From Actinophytocola xanthii (GTDB taxonomy: Bacteria; Actinomycetota; Actinomycetes; Mycobacteriales; Pseudonocardiaceae), in contig NZ_MSIE01000053.1 in assembly GCF_001921205.1 (NCBI RefSeq), forward strand, positions 18,393 through 82,392: DNA of 64,000 nucleotides, given 5' to 3'. The stretch's first letter is position 1. Every line of letters begins with the position of its first letter. This document shows positions 27,349 through 36,589 of this stretch, one piece after another. Under the pieces are notes generated by a model. The model searched no databases and was not told the origin of the DNA. It worked only from the letters and a program-made list of their open reading frames with translations. The translations under genes were made by a program, and so were the position numbers.

Positions 27349-27750
27349 TCAGACCTTGGTCAGCTCGTCGATCAGCCCGTCCACGTCGAAGTGCGAGGAC
27401 TCCTCACCGAGGGCGACGATGCGGGTCGTCGCGGCGAGGAAGCCGGAGACGCGGTCGTGGTCCAGCTCGAGCCGGGCGTAGCCCTCGGGGGACTCGATCT
27501 CCAGCACCAGCAGGTACAGCTCGTCGTCGGCCTCCGGCTGCAACCGGACGTCGCCGACACCCGCCGGGCCGCTCAGCCCCTCGACGAGCAGGTCGCGGGA
27601 GAACACCCACTCGACCCAGCGGTCGCGATCGGTCTGGAACGCGGCGGTGACGGTGTACGGCTGGTCGGCGCGGTAGGACCAGCGCGAACGAACCGGGGTC
27701 GTGCCTTCGTACAGCGACACGATCTCGGCGTGGATTACTTCGGTAGTCAT
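27349..27750 (-). CDS. ssgB: SsgA-like sporulation/cell-division regulator (probably SsgB)
   Basis: SsgA-like protein of 133 residues, a family confined to morphologically complex actinobacteria. In Streptomyces, SsgB brings FtsZ to sporulation septa. Recognisable segments are SRWSYRADQPYTVTAAF, the invariant VEWVFSRDLLVEGL, and SPEGYARLELDHDRVSGFL. Genera outside Streptomyces usually keep a single member, orthologous to SsgB, so I use that name, but orthology was not tested. The start codon has GGAGGG 6 nt upstream. Repeats in the upstream region may be regulatory. Confidence 0.9.
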   Translation of the reverse strand: MTTEVIHAEIVSLYEGTTPVRSRWSYRADQPYTVTAAFQTDRDRWVEWVFSRDLLVEGLSGPAGVGDVRLQPEADDELYLLVLEIESPEGYARLELDHDRVSGFLAATTRIVALGEESSHFDVDGLIDELTKV

Positions 27751-27819
27751 CTGGCCCTCCTCCTTCGATCCGCTGGTGCGGGTCGGTCGAGGATGAGATC
27801 GACGATGACGGGCCGACGT

Positions 27820-27859
27820 AACGTGAAGTAAGTCCACGTTCATGCTATCTGGTGCTATC
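27820..27859 (-). promoter_or_regulatory. Repeat elements upstream of ssgB
   Basis: An inverted repeat AACGTG-N9-CACGTT (27820-27840) adjoins two direct TGCTATC copies (27843-27849 and 27853-27859), whose 10-bp period places them on the same DNA face. All lie 70-110 bp upstream of the ssgB start, in the range for activator or repressor sites. No regulator assigned. Confidence 0.4.
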
Positions 27860-27890
27860 CGACCCAAAACGCTAATGCGCGACCTGGGAA

Positions 27891-28919
<1,029 letters not shown>

Positions 28920-29043
28920 CTAGCAACCGTTCGCGCGCGATGCCCTGCCACTGTGGGTTTGCCGACGTGGCAACGTGCGCAACCATCGGGTGGAGTTGCT
29001 CGCGGGGCCTTCCCGCGAGCGCTTGCGCCGGAATCATGTCCGC

Positions 29044-29894
29044 ATGATGACGACGCTCAACGAGTCAACGGTTCGGATCGAGGTCCTGGGCGAGGAGCTG
29101 CGTCGGCTGCGCGAGGCGGCGGGGATGACGCTGAACCAGGTGGTGGACCGGATCGGGATCAGCCAGGGACACCTGTCGAAGATCGAGATGGGTCGACGGC
29201 CGGGGAAGATCGAGGACGTGGCGTCGCTGCTGACGCTGTACCGGGTGCGGGGTGAGGAGCGGCTGGAGCTGCTCGCGCTGGCCAAGAAGTCGGGACAGCC
29301 AGGCCTGTGGCAGCGCCAGGGGACCTTCGAGGACCGCCTCGCGACGCTGAAGGTTCTCGAGTCCCGCGCCACTGCTCTGGCGAGCTTCGAAGCATTGGTG
29401 GTCCCCGGCATCCTGCAGACGATGCCCTACGCCCAGGCACTTTGCCAGGAGGTCAATTTGCTCTCGCCTCCAGAAATGGCGAAGAAACGATCGATAGGAC
29501 GCATTCATCGCCAGCGCGCCCTTCGCCGGGTCAACGGTCCGACTGTCATCGCGATCGTGGCGGAGACCGCTCTACGAAGCATGATCGGTGGGCGAGAGGT
29601 GATGCGCGAGCAACTTCGCTACCTCGTCGAGGCTGCTGAACGTTCGAACATCTCGTTGCGCGTGATCCCTACCGCCGTGGGCGGCCACCCTGGTCTTGAC
29701 GGGCCGTTCCTGCGGCTGCAATTCTCCGATAGGCCGGGGGTGTCTTCATCGAAGGGCGAACGTCGAGTCTCTTCCTTGAAGATCCGACCGAGGTTGCCGT
29801 CTATGACCGCGTGCTCGTGGAGTTGCTCAGCGTAGCCATGACCGAGGAGAACTCTGTAAGGTTGGTAGCCGAGATGGCTATAGCCTTGGAGTGA
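29044..29894 (+). pseudogene. XRE/DUF5753 helix-turn-helix regulator, frameshifted near the C-terminus
   Basis: Helix-turn-helix XRE domain at residues 15-75 (EELRRLREAAGMTLNQVVDR then SQGHLSKIEMGRR) plus a DUF5753 domain (FEALVVPGILQTMPYAQALC; RQRALRR; IAETALR-like core). The frame as read runs past DRPGV into unrelated residues and stops at 29835. From 29742 the +1 frame instead encodes the expected family ending (VFIEGRTSSLFLEDPTEVAV, continuing to a TGA at 29892-29894). That restored stop overlaps the DUF397 GTG by 4 bp, the normal arrangement. One base is therefore missing around the G-run at 29736-29742. The cause is either a real inactivation or a sequence error. GC content falls here, suggesting acquired DNA. 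Confidence 0.75.
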
Positions 29895-30094
29895 CGGTGA
29901 GTTATCCAGCGTGGAAAAAGAGCAGCTACTCAACACAAGAAAATTGCGTGGAGATTGCGTGTACCCGAACCGGGTTTCTCGTGCGGGACTCGAAAGTGCC
30001 GAACGGGCCCGTGCTCACATTAGCTCAGTCGCCGAGTGGGCCGCCCTCGATCGTCAGGGCGACCGAGATCATGCATAGGCCGAAGGCCGTGTAG
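29891..30094 (+). CDS. DUF397 protein, C-terminus probably frameshifted
   Basis: DUF397 protein, the small partner usually encoded after DUF5753 regulators. Its core is typical: WKKSSYSTQENCVEIA, then GFLVRDSKVPNGPVLTL. DUF397 proteins normally continue with an AEWAAL-type helix. Here that segment ([17 protein letters not shown], stop 30076-30078) sits in another frame from about 30019, again as if one base were lost. As read, the frame runs on to 30094 with an atypical tail. The gene overlaps the convergent DUF3017 gene. A toxin-antitoxin-like or regulator/co-regulator role has been suggested for such pairs; not shown here. Confidence 0.7.
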   Translation: MTVSYPAWKKSSYSTQENCVEIACTRTGFLVRDSKVPNGPVLTLAQSPSGPPSIVRATEIMHRPKAV

Positions 30095-30321
30095 GTCAGC
30101 ACGTCCACTCCCCGACCCCTGATCATGATCAGCCCCGCCTGCTCGTCCCGCAGCAGCGCCCGCAGGCCGGCCGCGAGGATGAGCGCCGCGCCGATCAGCA
30201 CCGTCCCCTGCCGCCAGTGATACAGGATGATCCGCACTAACCCCAGCGCCACCACCGCCAGGACCAGGGCGAACGGCATGTGAGCAAGAACGGGGTGGCG
30301 GCGGCGGTGCGGCGTCGTCAT
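30025..30321 (-). CDS. DUF3017 membrane protein
   Basis: DUF3017 protein of 98 residues with three hydrophobic segments ([55 protein letters not shown]). The family is regularly encoded next to folD in actinobacteria, but its function is unknown. The start overlaps the folD stop by 4 bp. Its last codons overlap the tail of the convergent DUF397 gene by 54-70 bp. Confidence 0.88.
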   Translation of the reverse strand: MTTPHRRRHPVLAHMPFALVLAVVALGLVRIILYHWRQGTVLIGAALILAAGLRALLRDEQAGLIMIRGRGVDVLTYTAFGLCMISVALTIEGGPLGD

Positions 30322-31184
30322 GCCAGCAAGCTCCGTTCGGCGGCGGCGACCGTGTTCGTCAGCAGCATCGCGACCGTCATCGGGCCGACGCCGCCCGGCA
30401 TCGGCGCGAGGTAGCCGGCGACCTCCCGCACGTCCGGGTGGACGTCGCCGACCAGGCCCTGGTCGGTGCGCGTGATGCCCACGTCGAGGACGGCGGCGCC
30501 GGGCTTGACCATGTCCGGCGTGATCAGCGCGGGGTTGCCGGCCGCCGCCACCACGATGTCGGCCCGGCGGACCTCGGCGGCGAGGTCCTTCGTCCCGGTG
30601 TGGCAGAGGGTGACCGTCGCGTTCTCGCTGCGCCGGGTGAGCAGCAGGCCCAGCGGACGGCCCACCGTCACCCCGCGCCCGACGACCGTGGCGCTCGCCC
30701 CCGCGACCGGCACGTCATACCGCTTGAGCAGCTCGATGATCCCGGTCGGCGTGCACGGCAGCGGCCCGGTCTCGCCGAGCACCAGCTTGCCGAGGTTGGT
30801 CGGGTGCAGGCCGTCGGAGTCCTTGGCCGGGTCGACCCGCTCCAGCGCAGCCCCGGCGTCGAGGTGTCCGGGCAGCGGGAGCTGGATCAGGTAGCCGGTG
30901 CAGTCCGGGTCGGCGTTCAGCTCGTCGATGACCTCGTGCAGCCGCGCCTGGTCGATGTCGGCCGGCAGGTCGCGCCGGATCGACCGGATGCCGACCTTCT
31001 CGCAGGCCCGGTGCTTGCCCCGGACGTAGGAGTGCGACCCCGGGTCGTCGCCGACGAGCACTGTCCCCAGGCCGGGCACCACCCCCTGCGCGGCCAGCGC
31101 CTCCACGCGCTTGCGCAGGTCGGTGAAGATGGCGTCGCGGGTGGCCTTGCCGTCCAGGATCGTCGCGGTCACGGGGGCCATCAT
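30318..31184 (-). CDS. folD: Methylenetetrahydrofolate dehydrogenase/cyclohydrolase FolD
   Basis: Bifunctional enzyme interconverting 5,10-methylene-THF, methenyl-THF and 10-formyl-THF with NADP(H); 288 residues. It shows the catalytic loop [20 protein letters not shown], the [12 protein letters not shown] substrate motif, [11 protein letters not shown], the nucleotide loop [16 protein letters not shown], and the C-terminal [15 protein letters not shown] signature. Two ATGs in tandem (31184 and 31181) are equally possible starts. It lies in an operon behind the DMT transporter (1-bp gap) and ahead of DUF3017. Confidence 0.96.
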   Translation of the reverse strand: MMAPVTATILDGKATRDAIFTDLRKRVEALAAQGVVPGLGTVLVGDDPGSHSYVRGKHRACEKVGIRSIRRDLPADIDQARLHEVIDELNADPDCTGYLIQLPLPGHLDAGAALERVDPAKDSDGLHPTNLGKLVLGETGPLPCTPTGIIELLKRYDVPVAGASATVVGRGVTVGRPLGLLLTRRSENATVTLCHTGTKDLAAEVRRADIVVAAAGNPALITPDMVKPGAAVLDVGITRTDQGLVGDVHPDVREVAGYLAPMPGGVGPMTVAMLLTNTVAAAERSLLA

Positions 31185-31185
31185 C

Positions 31186-32139
31186 TCATCGGCGGATCGC
31201 GGCGATACCCACCGCCACCATGGTCAGCGCGGTCCCCACCGCCCCGGCGACGGTCAGCCCCCCGGTGGTCGGAACGACCAGGTCGAGCAGTACGGCGCCG
31301 AGCAGCTGGCCGGCCACCGAGCTGAGCCCGAGCAGCAGCACCCCGGTGAACCGCACCGCGCTGACCGCGGTGAGCACGGTGACGATCCCGAGCGGTCCGC
31401 CCACGTAGAGCCACCAGTCGCCCGGCAGCGCCGCCGGCAGACCTCTGACCAGCGCGTCCACCGCGGCCGCGAGCAGCAGGACGATCGTGCCGACCGAGAA
31501 GTTGACCAGGGTGGGCACCACCACGTGATCCGCCGCCACCCGCACCAGGCCGTTCACCGCGAGCTGCCAGGCCAGACCGAGCCCGGCGACCGCCGGCAGC
31601 AGGGCCCACCACAACCCGCCCGCGTCCTCGATCGCTCCGTGGTCGGACACCGCGATGACCACCGCCACCACCGCGAGGAGCGCCCCGACCGCGCGGGGCG
31701 GGGTGACCGGCTGCGGACCGCCCGGACCGACGCCCTGCCGGTCCACCACCAGGCTCGCGACGACCTGTCCGGCCACCACTGCCACGGTGAACACGGCGAC
31801 GCCGAGAATTGACACGGTGAGGCCCTGGGTTGTCACCAGGAAAGCTCCGCATGCGCCGCCGAGGCACTGCCAGACGCGCAGTCGACCACCACGTACGCTG
31901 GATCGGAGTCGACGCAGACCGGCACGGGCGGACGGGGTCGAGGAGACGGCCGCGACCAGCAGAATCGTACCGGTCCCGAAGGAGATGAGAGCGGCGAACA
32001 CGCCGTCGTGGATGAGATGTCCGAGTTGGCCGTTGATTCGGCCCTGAACGGCGAGCGCCACCCCGCCGAGCGCGGCGAGGGCGGCACCCGCCACCCGTAC
32101 ATGTGCGGGCGGATGTGGTGAGGAGATCACTGTCGACAT
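31186..32139 (-). CDS. DMT-family transporter (YdcZ/DUF606, two-repeat form)
   Basis: Integral membrane protein of 317 residues with about ten helices, made of two DUF606 (YdcZ) units. The paired signature occurs twice: [20 protein letters not shown] with SFGTGTILL near residue 45, and [20 protein letters not shown] with [10 protein letters not shown] near residue 200. DUF606 proteins are often encoded as two small genes or one double-length protein, as here. Substrate unknown. The ATG at 32139 follows GGTGAGG; the longer frame is rejected. Cotranscription with folD is likely. Confidence 0.85.
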   Translation of the reverse strand: MSTVISSPHPPAHVRVAGAALAALGGVALAVQGRINGQLGHLIHDGVFAALISFGTGTILLVAAVSSTPSARAGLRRLRSSVRGGRLRVWQCLGGACGAFLVTTQGLTVSILGVAVFTVAVVAGQVVASLVVDRQGVGPGGPQPVTPPRAVGALLAVVAVVIAVSDHGAIEDAGGLWWALLPAVAGLGLAWQLAVNGLVRVAADHVVVPTLVNFSVGTIVLLLAAAVDALVRGLPAALPGDWWLYVGGPLGIVTVLTAVSAVRFTGVLLLGLSSVAGQLLGAVLLDLVVPTTGGLTVAGAVGTALTMVAVGIAAIRR

Positions 32140-32188
32140 CCTCACCCACGGCGCTTGCTGAGCCGCTGTCGGACCGACAAGGGAAGAT

Positions 32189-35071
32189 GTGAGCGTGGCA
32201 CCACCGACCCAGCTAACCCCGACTGAGCAGGATGCCCTGGTCAAGCAGATCGGGCTGGCCATGCTGCGGGTCGCGCCCGACAACTGGGAGCAGCTGACCG
32301 TCGACTACCGGGCGGTCGGACGCTACTCGGAGGCGACCGGCCGGGTCGTCTACGCCGACGGCGGTAGCGAGGCGTGGACGATGCCGCCCGACCTGCAGGG
32401 GCTGTTCGCGCGCCTGCGTGGGGGGATGTACCGGGACGGGCGGGGCACCTGGTTCAACGCCAGGTACCGCCTCGATCACCCGTCCAGTTATAACCTCGAG
32501 TACGACCGGGAGGAGCCGGCGTGGGAGAAGCCGCCCCCGCCGCAGGCCTACCCGGACGACATGCGGCTGTTCCCGCGCACCGAGGACAACGTCCCCGAGT
32601 GGCTGCGCCGCAGGCTGGCCGCCGCTCCCGCGCCGCGGTTCCGCGTCGCCCGCATCTTCGACGGCCCCGGTGACGGCGGCCGCCCCTCGGTCAACCGCCC
32701 GCCGCTGTCCCCTGCCGACGCCGCCGACGTGCTCGCCTACCTGGACAACGCCCCGCTGGTGGGCCCCGTCCGCGGCTACGACGTCGACCGCCTCGACCCG
32801 GAGGGCCGGCCGGCGGTGCCGGTGGCGTTCCACACCGACGGCACCTGGATCTGGCCGGCGGCGGTGAACTACTACCTGCGTGAGCACGAGGTCCCGCCGG
32901 AGCCGGAGTTGGTCGACCACATCGCGAGGTCCCACTTCCAGGTTCCGCCGGTCGACGAGCCCACCCGCGCCGCCGCGGCCGCGTTCCTCGGCGGCGGCGC
33001 CCCACCGCCCCCTCGCGTGCCTCCGGCCCCGGCGACCAGGGCGATGCCCGTCCCCCCGACGGCCGCGATGCCCGTTCCCCCGCCGCCGGGCCAGCCCGCT
33101 CCGCCACCCGCCGCCCTACCGTCGAGCGGCCCGCCCGGTCGGATCGTGGAGACCCTGCGGGCACGCCTGAACGACCTGGGCATCCCGCCGACGGCGTACC
33201 GCATCGGCCCGCCCGCGGGCCGGGCCTGGACGATGGACCAGACCGAGGACGGCTGGCGCGTGGGTTGGTTCGACCGTGAGTTCGTCGCGCCCGCGATGTT
33301 CGAGGACGTGGCCGACGCCTCGGCGTTCCTGCTGGGCAAGCTGCTGCTCGACGCCGACCGCTGGCAGGCGGCAGGGATGCCCGTTGCGCCCGCCCCGGTC
33401 CCGCCGGCGCCGGCGAACCCCGCGGACTTCGCCCTGGCGAGTGATCCCGCGGAGGCGTTCGTGCCCCCGGGCCAGCGCTCGCCGGGACTGGAGGAGACCC
33501 AGTTCACCCCGGGCCTGGCGGAGACCCCCGAGCCGGACCCGATGCCCACCTACCAGCTGACCGCGCCGAACGGTGGCGCGCGGATCGACTCCCCGGTGGC
33601 CCCGGCGGCGTTCAACGGCAGGCCGGAGCGCGAGGCGGGCTTCCCGCGCCGGGGTGGCAGTCGCCCCGACTCCCCGTTCCCGGACGAGGGCTTCGAGCCC
33701 CGAAACGGCCGCCCGGCCGACTCCCGTCCGGAGGTGGAGCTGGGCCACCCGGCCCCCGACGCCGGCTTCCCCCGCCGCGAGAGCGCCTCCGCCGAAGGCG
33801 GCTTCGCCCGCCCAGGCGGCGGCCCCGACACGGCCTTCGCCGGGCCCGGCGAGGGCGGCTTCGCCCGCCCCGACGCCCCAGCCGACCCCGGCTTCGCCCG
33901 CCACGACGGCTCCGACGCCGCGTACGGCACCCCAGGCGAAGGCCGCGACGGCGAGTTCCGCCGCCCCGGTGGCCCCAGCACGGCGTTCGGCGGCCCCGAC
34001 GTCGGCTACGGCCGCACCGACGGCTCCGACACCCCGTTCGGCGGCCCGAGCGAAGGCCGCGACGGCGGGTTCCGCCGCCCCGGCGGCGGACCCGACTCGC
34101 CACCGGCCCGCCGCGGGGAGGCCCCCGGCGCCGGTTACGGCCGCCCCGACTCCCCCTTCGGCCGCCCCGGCGGCAGCTCCGACGACGGCGCCCACCCCAG
34201 CTTCGCCCCCCACGGCGACGCCCCCGACCCGGCCTTCGGCCGCCCGGGCGAGGGAGAGTTCCGCCGGCCCGCAGGCGGCCCAGACACCGACCGCCCCGCC
34301 GCCGGCCGCCGCGCCGCCGCCCCCGAGGGCGGGTTCGAACCCCGGCACGACCGCACCAACGGCGTGCACGGCGCCCGACCGGCGTTCACCCCAGGTGACC
34401 ACCCGGACCCGGGCTTCGACGGCACCAACGGCCGCCACGGCGACCAGCCCGACCCGGCCCTCGACCGTCCGGAAGGCCGCCGCGCCGCCCGGCACGAGCC
34501 CACGTTCGAGGAGGAGCCCGGCCTGGGCCGCCGCGCAGCCCGCCAGGACGCCGACGTGGCACCCGACTCATCCCCCGCGGACGCGGGCTTCGTCCCGCGG
34601 TCGGAGCGCCACCGCGCCGACTCGCCCGGGCCGTCGTTCACCCCGCCCAAGCCCGCACCGGCACCGACCCTCGTCGCCCCCGCCGCCAGGCCGCCGGCGG
34701 CCGCTCCGCCCAACCAGGAGTGGCCGATCACCCCGATGCAGGGCGAGCCCCCGCTCACCCTGTTCCGGGGCAAGCGGATGGTCGAGCTGGAGCCGGGCAC
34801 CGAGTTCGACCGCTTCGGCGAGGACGACGGGAACCTGGTGTACGCGCTGGGCACGCCGTTCCAGGAGCGTTCGCTGGTGCCGGACTGGGTGGAGCGTCCG
34901 TACCACGCCTACCGGGTGCGCCAGCCCGTGCAGGTGCTGATCGGCACGGCGATCCCCTGGTTCGACCAGCCCGGCGGCGGCACCGCGTACCTGCTCCCGG
35001 ACTCCGTCGGCGAGCTCCTCGCCGGCGGGCAGATCGCCGAGATCAGCGGCCGCGAACGCCCACCCGCCTGA
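32189..35071 (+). CDS. TNT-domain protein with YezG-like N-terminal domain (predicted NAD+ glycohydrolase toxin)
   Basis: Multidomain protein of 960 residues. Residues ~10-150 resemble YezG/DUF600-type immunity domains (APDNWEQLTVDYRAVGRY, YRLDHPSSYNLEYDREE, FPRTEDNVPEWL). A small domain at ~325-395 (LRARLNDLGIPPTAYRIG ... FLLGKLLLDADRW) follows a proline-rich spacer. Residues ~400-850 are low-complexity with repeated GGFARPGG/GFRRPGG units. Residues ~852-955 match TNT (tuberculosis necrotizing toxin) domains, with candidate active residues R875 (FDRFG), H906 (RPYHAYRV) and Q927 (WFDQPGGGTAYL). TNT hydrolyses NAD+. No signal peptide is visible, so export, if any, would be by another route such as ESX. 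No obvious dedicated immunity gene lies beside it. Confidence 0.85.
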   Translation: MSVAPPTQLTPTEQDALVKQIGLAMLRVAPDNWEQLTVDYRAVGRYSEATGRVVYADGGSEAWTMPPDLQGLFARLRGGMYRDGRGTWFNARYRLDHPSSYNLEYDREEPAWEKPPPPQAYPDDMRLFPRTEDNVPEWLRRRLAAAPAPRFRVARIFDGPGDGGRPSVNRPPLSPADAADVLAYLDNAPLVGPVRGYDVDRLDPEGRPAVPVAFHTDGTWIWPAAVNYYLREHEVPPEPELVDHIARSHFQVPPVDEPTRAAAAAFLGGGAPPPPRVPPAPATRAMPVPPTAAMPVPPPPGQPAPPPAALPSSGPPGRIVETLRARLNDLGIPPTAYRIGPPAGRAWTMDQTEDGWRVGWFDREFVAPAMFEDVADASAFLLGKLLLDADRWQAAGMPVAPAPVPPAPANPADFALASDPAEAFVPPGQRSPGLEETQFTPGLAETPEPDPMPTYQLTAPNGGARIDSPVAPAAFNGRPEREAGFPRRGGSRPDSPFPDEGFEPRNGRPADSRPEVELGHPAPDAGFPRRESASAEGGFARPGGGPDTAFAGPGEGGFARPDAPADPGFARHDGSDAAYGTPGEGRDGEFRRPGGPSTAFGGPDVGYGRTDGSDTPFGGPSEGRDGGFRRPGGGPDSPPARRGEAPGAGYGRPDSPFGRPGGSSDDGAHPSFAPHGDAPDPAFGRPGEGEFRRPAGGPDTDRPAAGRRAAAPEGGFEPRHDRTNGVHGARPAFTPGDHPDPGFDGTNGRHGDQPDPALDRPEGRRAARHEPTFEEEPGLGRRAARQDADVAPDSSPADAGFVPRSERHRADSPGPSFTPPKPAPAPTLVAPAARPPAAAPPNQEWPITPMQGEPPLTLFRGKRMVELEPGTEFDRFGEDDGNLVYALGTPFQERSLVPDWVERPYHAYRVRQPVQVLIGTAIPWFDQPGGGTAYLLPDSVGELLAGGQIAEISGRERPPA

Positions 35072-35085
35072 CGAGGGCCCGGCGC

Positions 35086-35116
35086 CCGCGCCACCCGCTC
35101 GGACGAGGTGGCGCGG
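35086..35116. terminator. Bidirectional terminator between TNT gene and pentapeptide gene
   Basis: Inverted repeat CCGCGCCACC / GGTGGCGCGG with an 11-nt loop in the 59-bp gap between two converging stop codons. Both genes could use it. Confidence 0.65.
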
Positions 35117-35130
35117 ATCTCGGCCCGCAC

Positions 35131-35739
35131 TCAGGCGGTCTGGTCCGCGGAACCCACCCGCAGACCGTGCGCAGCCGCGAAGGCGATCGCCGTGTCCAGG
35201 TCGACCAGCGCACCCGCGAGCTTGCCGTGGGTCAGGCCGGTCGCGTCGAGCCGCGCTCCGCGCAGGTCGGCGCCGTCGAACCGGGCGTCTTGTAGGCGCG
35301 CACCGCGCAGGTCGGCTCCGCGGAGGTCGGTCTTGCGCAGGTCCGCTCCCATCAGGTTGGTCTCCCGCAGGCGCAGGCCGCTCAGGTCCGTGTCGCGCAG
35401 GTCGGCCTCGGTCAGGCTCGCCAGCGTCAGGTCGCTGTCGGTGATCGTCCACGGCCGGAAGCGGGCCTCGACGAACGTGCTGCCGAGGAGGCTGCACGCG
35501 GTGAACGCGCTGTCGGTCAGCGTCGCGCGGCGGAACAGGCAGTTGCGGAACGCCGTCGACGTGTGCCGCGACTCGCCGAGGTCGGCGCGGGTGAAGTCGC
35601 AGTCCTCGAACGTGCAGCCGCTGGTGACCATCCCCCGCAGGTCGGCCTCGACGAACGCGCACCCCACGAAGCGCCGATCGCTCCACCGCACGCCCGGTAG
35701 GACGGCGTCGCGGTAGTCCTCTCCGGTCTCGGTCGTCAT
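35131..35739 (-). CDS. Pentapeptide-repeat protein
   Basis: Product of 202 residues with a right-handed quadrilateral beta-helix pattern. Typical A(D/N)Lxx units run from about residue 30 to 170, clearest in DLRKTDLRGADLRGARLQDA and DGADLRGARLDATGL. Related proteins include the gyrase-protecting MfpA/Qnr group, but most members have unknown roles and this one lacks features that would place it there. No membrane segment. It faces the TNT gene across a shared terminator, so a protective role for TNT is conceivable only by position. Confidence 0.85.
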   Translation of the reverse strand: MTTETGEDYRDAVLPGVRWSDRRFVGCAFVEADLRGMVTSGCTFEDCDFTRADLGESRHTSTAFRNCLFRRATLTDSAFTACSLLGSTFVEARFRPWTITDSDLTLASLTEADLRDTDLSGLRLRETNLMGADLRKTDLRGADLRGARLQDARFDGADLRGARLDATGLTHGKLAGALVDLDTAIAFAAAHGLRVGSADQTA

Positions 35740-35748
35740 ACCCGCACC

Positions 35749-35829
35749 CTATGCGGCGAGCTCAGCGCCGGACGAGGTCGTGGTGGGCTCCTCCGACCGG
35801 ACCACGCGCGGGAGCACGAACTCGAGCAT
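35749..35829 (-). CDS. Possible 26-residue peptide upstream of pentapeptide gene
   Basis: Short frame MLEFVLPRVVRSEEPTTTSS-GAELAA with a G-rich ribosome-binding site (GGGGGG) 6-7 nt before its ATG. It ends 9 bp before the pentapeptide gene start and lies downstream of a TACATT-type -10 box with an adjoining palindrome. It could be a leader or a small secreted or processed peptide. The surrounding frame is open for 114 codons, so chance cannot be excluded. Confidence 0.3.
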   Translation of the reverse strand: MLEFVLPRVVRSEEPTTTSSGAELAA

Positions 35830-35899
35830 GAGCACCCCCCAGCGTTCCCAACGCCGCGGCCCTCGCGAGCAGTGCCGACACCACGGCGTCGTCACGTCC

Positions 35900-35919
35900 A
35901 ATGTAGACCAAACTTGTCT
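35900..35919 (-). promoter_or_regulatory. Candidate promoter with TetR-like palindrome
   Basis: On the minus strand AGACAAGTTTGGTCT directly precedes TACATT, a good -10 box. The imperfect AGAC...GTCT palindrome resembles operators of TetR-type repressors and would block the polymerase. The region 35740-36127 is otherwise without a convincing gene apart from the 26-residue frame. No TetR gene lies nearby. Confidence 0.35.
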
Positions 35920-36127
35920 GTCGGTGTGCCGGAAGGACAGCGAGCGCCGCCATTCCGCGCTGGATGTGGAGACGGGGAGCGCAACCCGCTCGTCCCGGTG
36001 GGCCTGGACGAGTCGGATGCCGTATTGCAGGTGGCGTCGCCCGTGCTGGCGGATGCCCGGAAACCGGTGGCACGGCTCGGGCTGTTCGCGCACACTGGGG
36101 CTCCCGAGTGATCACGAGAGGCCGAGG

Positions 36128-36589
36128 ATGCGGACGATCCACGTCCAGACCGAGCTTCCCACCAACGCCGAGCAGGTCTGGCGGGCCATGCGGCATCCGG
36201 TCTCGTTCACCTACGTGATCCGGGGCCTCATCGGCATACCGGCGCTGGCGGGGCGAACAGAGCCCTTCCAGCAGGACGAGGTGGTCACCGCGCGGCTCTG
36301 GCTCTTCCACGCGGTCCCGGCGTGGCGGCATCGGATCCACCTCGTCGAGGTCGACCCGCGGACCCGCACGATGCGCTCCCGGGAGCGCGGCGGGCTCATC
36401 ACCACCTGGAACCACACCCTGCGGGTCGAGTCGCTCGGTGAACGGCGTTGCCGCTACAGCGACATCGTCGAGATCGGCGCCGGCCGGATCACCCCGCTGG
36501 TCGCGAACATCGCGCTGCTGCTCTACCGCTACCGCCAACGCCGCTGGCGCCGCCTCGTCCGCCACGGCCTGCTGCCTGCCGCGCCGTAG
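36128..36589 (+). CDS. SRPBCC/START-like domain protein
   Basis: Product of 153 residues with the SRPBCC helix-grip pattern: an N-terminal strand IHVQTELPTNAEQVWRAM, a middle with RLWLFHAVPAWRHRIHLVEV, strands RTMRSRERGGLITTWNHTLR and RYSDIVEIGAG, and a C-terminal helix YRYRQRRWRRLV. Such proteins bind lipids or polyketide-like ligands; the ligand is unknown. The ATG follows GAGAGG at 8 nt; the 116-codon upstream extension is not coding-like. Its TAG abuts the convergent universal stress gene stop. Confidence 0.8.
   Translation: MRTIHVQTELPTNAEQVWRAMRHPVSFTYVIRGLIGIPALAGRTEPFQQDEVVTARLWLFHAVPAWRHRIHLVEVDPRTRTMRSRERGGLITTWNHTLRVESLGERRCRYSDIVEIGAGRITPLVANIALLLYRYRQRRWRRLVRHGLLPAAP

Noticed and set aside
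33780..34560. Repeated GC-rich units that could look like a CRISPR or DNA repeat array
   Set aside because: Units are irregular, in frame and encode a protein linker; there are no uniform spacers.
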